Source: Candidatus Stahliibacteriota bacterium
Lineage (GTDB): Bacteria; Hydrothermota; Tepidihabitantia; B3-TA06
Assembly (NCBI GenBank): GCA_030592225.1
Contig: JAUVJT010000134.1
Location: 1-5,872, forward strand
DNA: 5,872 bases
Direction: 5' to 3'
This document shows positions 3,887 through 5,872 of this stretch, in pieces (position 1 is the stretch's first letter; every line of letters starts with the position of its first letter). Both the position numbers and the translations under genes were made by a program. Below the pieces are notes generated by a model. That model did not search any database and was not told the origin of the DNA. It saw only the letters and a program-made list of their open reading frames with translations.

Positions 3887-5149
3887 TTGGTAAAGAAGTT
3901 CATTCAAAAGCGCGTATACGATCTGAGAACCTTTGGTCGCGCTTTCAAGTATCGCAACTACCGGCTTTACTTCTCCGGCCATGCGGTTTCCCTGATTGGC
4001 TACTGGATGCAGCGGGTGGCACTGGGTTGGCTGGTTTACAGACTAACCGATTCTCCATTAATCCTGGGCGCGATAGGCTTCGTGACCTTAATTCCCAACT
4101 TCCTTATCTCCCCCTTTGCCGGTGTGCTGGTTGACCGGGTGAATCGTCATAGGATAATACTTGCCGGTCAGGTACTTGCCGCTCTTCAGGCTCTCGTTCT
4201 GGCCGGACTGACCCTGACCGGGACCGTCCAGGTATGGCATATATTCGTGCTGAGCCTTGTGTACGGGCTTATCCGCTCCTTCGACACCCCGGCCCGCAAC
4301 GCCTTTATCGTGCACATGGTGGAGCGCAGGGAAAATCTGGGTTCGGCCATCGCCCTGAACTCGGCGGTGTTCAATATAGCGAGATTGATAGGCCCCTCCA
4401 TAGCGGGATTCGTGATCGCCTACGCCGGTGAAGGGGTGTGTTTCTTAACCAACGCGGTGGCCTACCTGGCGATTATAGGCTGCCTCCTGGCCATGCGGGT
4501 TCCCCCTCCCGATAACCTCAAGAGACAAACCCATCCCATGCACGATCTTGCTGAAGGCATCCGCTACGTGTTCGCTCACCAGGCCATCCGTTCCATCTTG
4601 ATTCTGGTGGCAGCCGTGGCGCTTACCGGACTGTCGTACCTGAACCTTATGCCGGTGGTGGCACGCGACATACTGGTGGGCGATTCCCGCACCTTTGGTT
4701 TCCTGATGGGGGCGGTGGGCGTGGGCGCGATTGCCGGCGCCGTATTCATCGGTTCGCGCAAGGGCGTTATGGGATTATGGAAGGTTCTGCCGGCGGCCAC
4801 CCTCATCTTTGGCGCCAGTATCGCCGCCTCGTCGTTTTCACGCAACTTCTACCTGACCGCCGCGCTTATGGCGGCCACCGGGTTCGGGCAGATGATTCAG
4901 TTTGCCTGCGCCAACACCCTTATTCAAAACCTGGTGGATGACGACAAGCGTGGCCGGGTGATGAGCATCTACAACGTGGCCATTTTGGGTCTGCTGCCGT
5001 TCGGCAACCTGCTGACCGGCTGGCTGGCCGACCGGATAGGCGCGCCAACCACCCTGTTGATAGGCGGCGGGGTGGCCGTTGTTGCCGCGCTCGTGTTCGC
5101 CGCCCGGCTGGGGCATTTCAGGGAGATGACCGGAGTCCCCAGAGAGTAG
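3887..5149 (+). CDS. MFS transporter, EntS-like (MFS_3) efflux family
   Basis: This 420-residue inner-membrane protein has the length and hydrophobic pattern of a 12-helix major facilitator. The N-terminal FKYRNYRLYFSGHAVSLIGYWMQ (from about residue 20) is typical of the MFS_3/EntS branch. Motif A, GVLVDRVNRHR (79-89), sits between helices 2 and 3, and its counterpart GWLADRIGAP (378-387) lies in the C-terminal half. RSFDTPARNAFIVHMV lies after helix 4. The central hydrophilic loop is near 204-236. Relatives export siderophores, macrolides or other small molecules by proton exchange; the substrate here is unknown. The TTG start at 3887 is the only usable one: an in-frame TAG lies at 3869, AAAGGG (3872-3877) is nine bases upstream, and the next ATG is codon 41, which would remove helix 1. 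It has its own promoter, and the downstream hydrolase gene is 205 bases away, so an operon is possible but not shown. Confidence 0.93.
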   Translation: MVKKFIQKRVYDLRTFGRAFKYRNYRLYFSGHAVSLIGYWMQRVALGWLVYRLTDSPLILGAIGFVTLIPNFLISPFAGVLVDRVNRHRIILAGQVLAALQALVLAGLTLTGTVQVWHIFVLSLVYGLIRSFDTPARNAFIVHMVERRENLGSAIALNSAVFNIARLIGPSIAGFVIAYAGEGVCFLTNAVAYLAIIGCLLAMRVPPPDNLKRQTHPMHDLAEGIRYVFAHQAIRSILILVAAVALTGLSYLNLMPVVARDILVGDSRTFGFLMGAVGVGAIAGAVFIGSRKGVMGLWKVLPAATLIFGASIAASSFSRNFYLTAALMAATGFGQMIQFACANTLIQNLVDDDKRGRVMSIYNVAILGLLPFGNLLTGWLADRIGAPTTLLIGGGVAVVAALVFAARLGHFREMTGVPRE

Positions 5150-5170
5150 TAGGGACAAGCTCTGCCCTAT

Positions 5171-5184
5171 GCCCCTCGAGGGGC
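5171..5184. repeat. Perfect 14-bp palindrome GCCCCTCGAGGGGC after the MFS gene
   Basis: It starts 22 bases after the MFS stop and is fully self-complementary, with no T-run. It is preceded by CTCTGCCCTATG (5160-5171), like the CCCTATG that opens the four structured repeats, but the GGGGCAGGCCCTG block is missing. It may be a half copy of that family or simply a 3'-end hairpin of the transporter message. Confidence 0.4.
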
Positions 5185-5354
5185 ACGCTGAGGTTCGCAC
5201 TGCGTGTCAAAAACCGCATATTCAAGGAAACCAAATGTCGCCAAAGATAATCCAGATTCCCGAAAGGCTGCCAAGACCTGGAAAATTGTCGGGTTCGAGA
5301 AGAGATTGAGCAGGCCCTAGGCAACGAACCACCTGGGACAAGCGTCTCTTAGGT

Positions 5355-5872
5355 ATGTCTAAGATTGATATCGGGAACCTGAAGATTACTATCATCTACG
5401 ATAACAAGGTATGGAAACAGGGATTGGAACCGGCGTGGGGATTTGCCTGCCTCGTTGAAGGATTGGACAAAACCCTGCTCTTTGATACGGGCGGCGACGG
5501 CGAGATACTCATGAGAAACATGGCGAAGCTGGGAATCAAACCCGGCAAGGTGGACGCGGTTTTCTTGTCCCACGAACACTGGGACCATGTCGGCGGACTT
5601 GAGCGTTTCCTGAAGGCGAACCCTGCGGTAACCGTATATCTGTTAAGTTCCTTTTCCGGGCGTTTTATGAAAAAACTCAGAGCTTGCGGCGCAAGGGTGA
5701 TGCAGATTGCCGAACCAATTGCCATCGGCAAGCATGCGCTTTCTACCGGACAGATGGGTGAGGCGCTAAAAGAGCAAGCCTTGCTAATCCCGACTGCCGG
5801 AGGACTGGTAGTGCTGACCGGATGCGCTCATCCCGGAGTGGTCAAGATAGTCACGAAGGCAAAGGCGCTGAC
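5355..5872 (+). CDS. MBL-fold metallohydrolase, COG1237 type (7,8-dihydropterin-6-yl-methyl-4-(ribofuranosyl)aminobenzene 5'-phosphate synthase-like); 3' end outside window
   Basis: A continuous frame runs from ATG 5355 to the window edge (172 codons). The metal-binding signature HEHWDH is at residues 73-78, within FLSHEHWDHVGGLERFL. DTGG (44-47) precedes it, and TGCAHPG (155-161) supplies a further metal-ligand His159. The wording ALLIPTAGGLVVLTGCAHPGVVKIV is typical of COG1237 proteins. Members are annotated as DHPPP synthase-like hydrolases acting on phosphate-type substrates, but many have unknown substrates. Here the step from the STGQMGE segment (130-136) to KEQALLI (139-145) is very short, so the loop usually present between them appears reduced. 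The start has only a weak AGG directly before it. The frame upstream closes at TGA 5307 with no other start codon, so the ATG is kept. It follows the MFS gene on the same strand after 205 bases with no clear promoter in between. Confidence 0.88.
   Translation, partial: MSKIDIGNLKITIIYDNKVWKQGLEPAWGFACLVEGLDKTLLFDTGGDGEILMRNMAKLGIKPGKVDAVFLSHEHWDHVGGLERFLKANPAVTVYLLSSFSGRFMKKLRACGARVMQIAEPIAIGKHALSTGQMGEALKEQALLIPTAGGLVVLTGCAHPGVVKIVTKAKAL

Noticed and set aside
3887..5149. MFS and hydrolase genes as part of a new defence or biosynthetic system
   Set aside because: Both belong to common families, there is no further associated gene in the window, and the gap between them is long. No evidence supports a joint novel system.
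5235..5309. 24-residue frame MSPKIIQIPERLPRPGKL... before the hydrolase, in the same frame as it
   Set aside because: AAGGA lies six bases upstream, which is tempting, but the peptide is very short, has no recognisable relatives, and a TGA separates it from the hydrolase. TGA also ends lexA here, so it is an ordinary stop. Kept only as a note; an overlapping 38-residue GTG frame (5204-5320) is equally unsupported.

Overview
The window looks like a stretch of chromosome from an uncultured bacterium, probably of the broad Fibrobacteres-Chlorobi-Bacteroidetes group or a neighbouring candidate phylum such as WOR-3 or TA06. This is an inference. The first gene ends in a type IX secretion/FlgD-like C-terminal tail, TTG start codons are used behind good Shine-Dalgarno sites, and the gaps carry dispersed structured repeats of the kind seen in such genomes. 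Several promoters of the form TTGACA-N16/17-TANNNT can be read directly, so transcription appears to be of the ordinary sigma-70 type.

Layout: 1-452 (+) is the 3' end of a surface or secreted protein with a sorting tail. 453-1006 has no protein gene. It holds an imperfect inverted repeat, a self-contained small-RNA-like unit (promoter about 603, terminator about 750), a hairpin, two copies of a structured repeat, and the lexA promoter with a candidate operator. 1007-1570 (+) is lexA. 1642-2202 (-) is a RimJ/RimL-type GNAT acetyltransferase, convergent with lexA. 2377-3294 (-) is an MscS-family mechanosensitive channel with a readable promoter just upstream. 3300-3886 is a repeat-rich gap between the divergent mscS-like and MFS genes. 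It contains four direct repeats abutting the mscS-like promoter, a 20-bp perfect palindrome, two more copies of the structured repeat in opposite orientations, and the MFS promoter. 3887-5149 (+) is an EntS-like MFS exporter. 5150-5354 is a short gap with a perfect 14-bp palindrome. 5355 to the end (+) is a metallo-beta-lactamase-fold hydrolase cut off by the window edge.

The genes do not form one pathway. They are mostly single transcription units: SOS repressor, acetyltransferase, osmotic safety valve, drug or siderophore-type exporter, metal-dependent hydrolase. The most unusual content is intergenic. Four copies of a repeat have a constant frame (CCCTATG ... GGGGCAGGCYCTGG) and an internal stem whose sequence changes while its pairing is kept. 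There is also a candidate small RNA with an exposed CCTCCT tract. I found no complete mobile element, CRISPR array, tRNA or rRNA, and no obvious multi-gene novel system.
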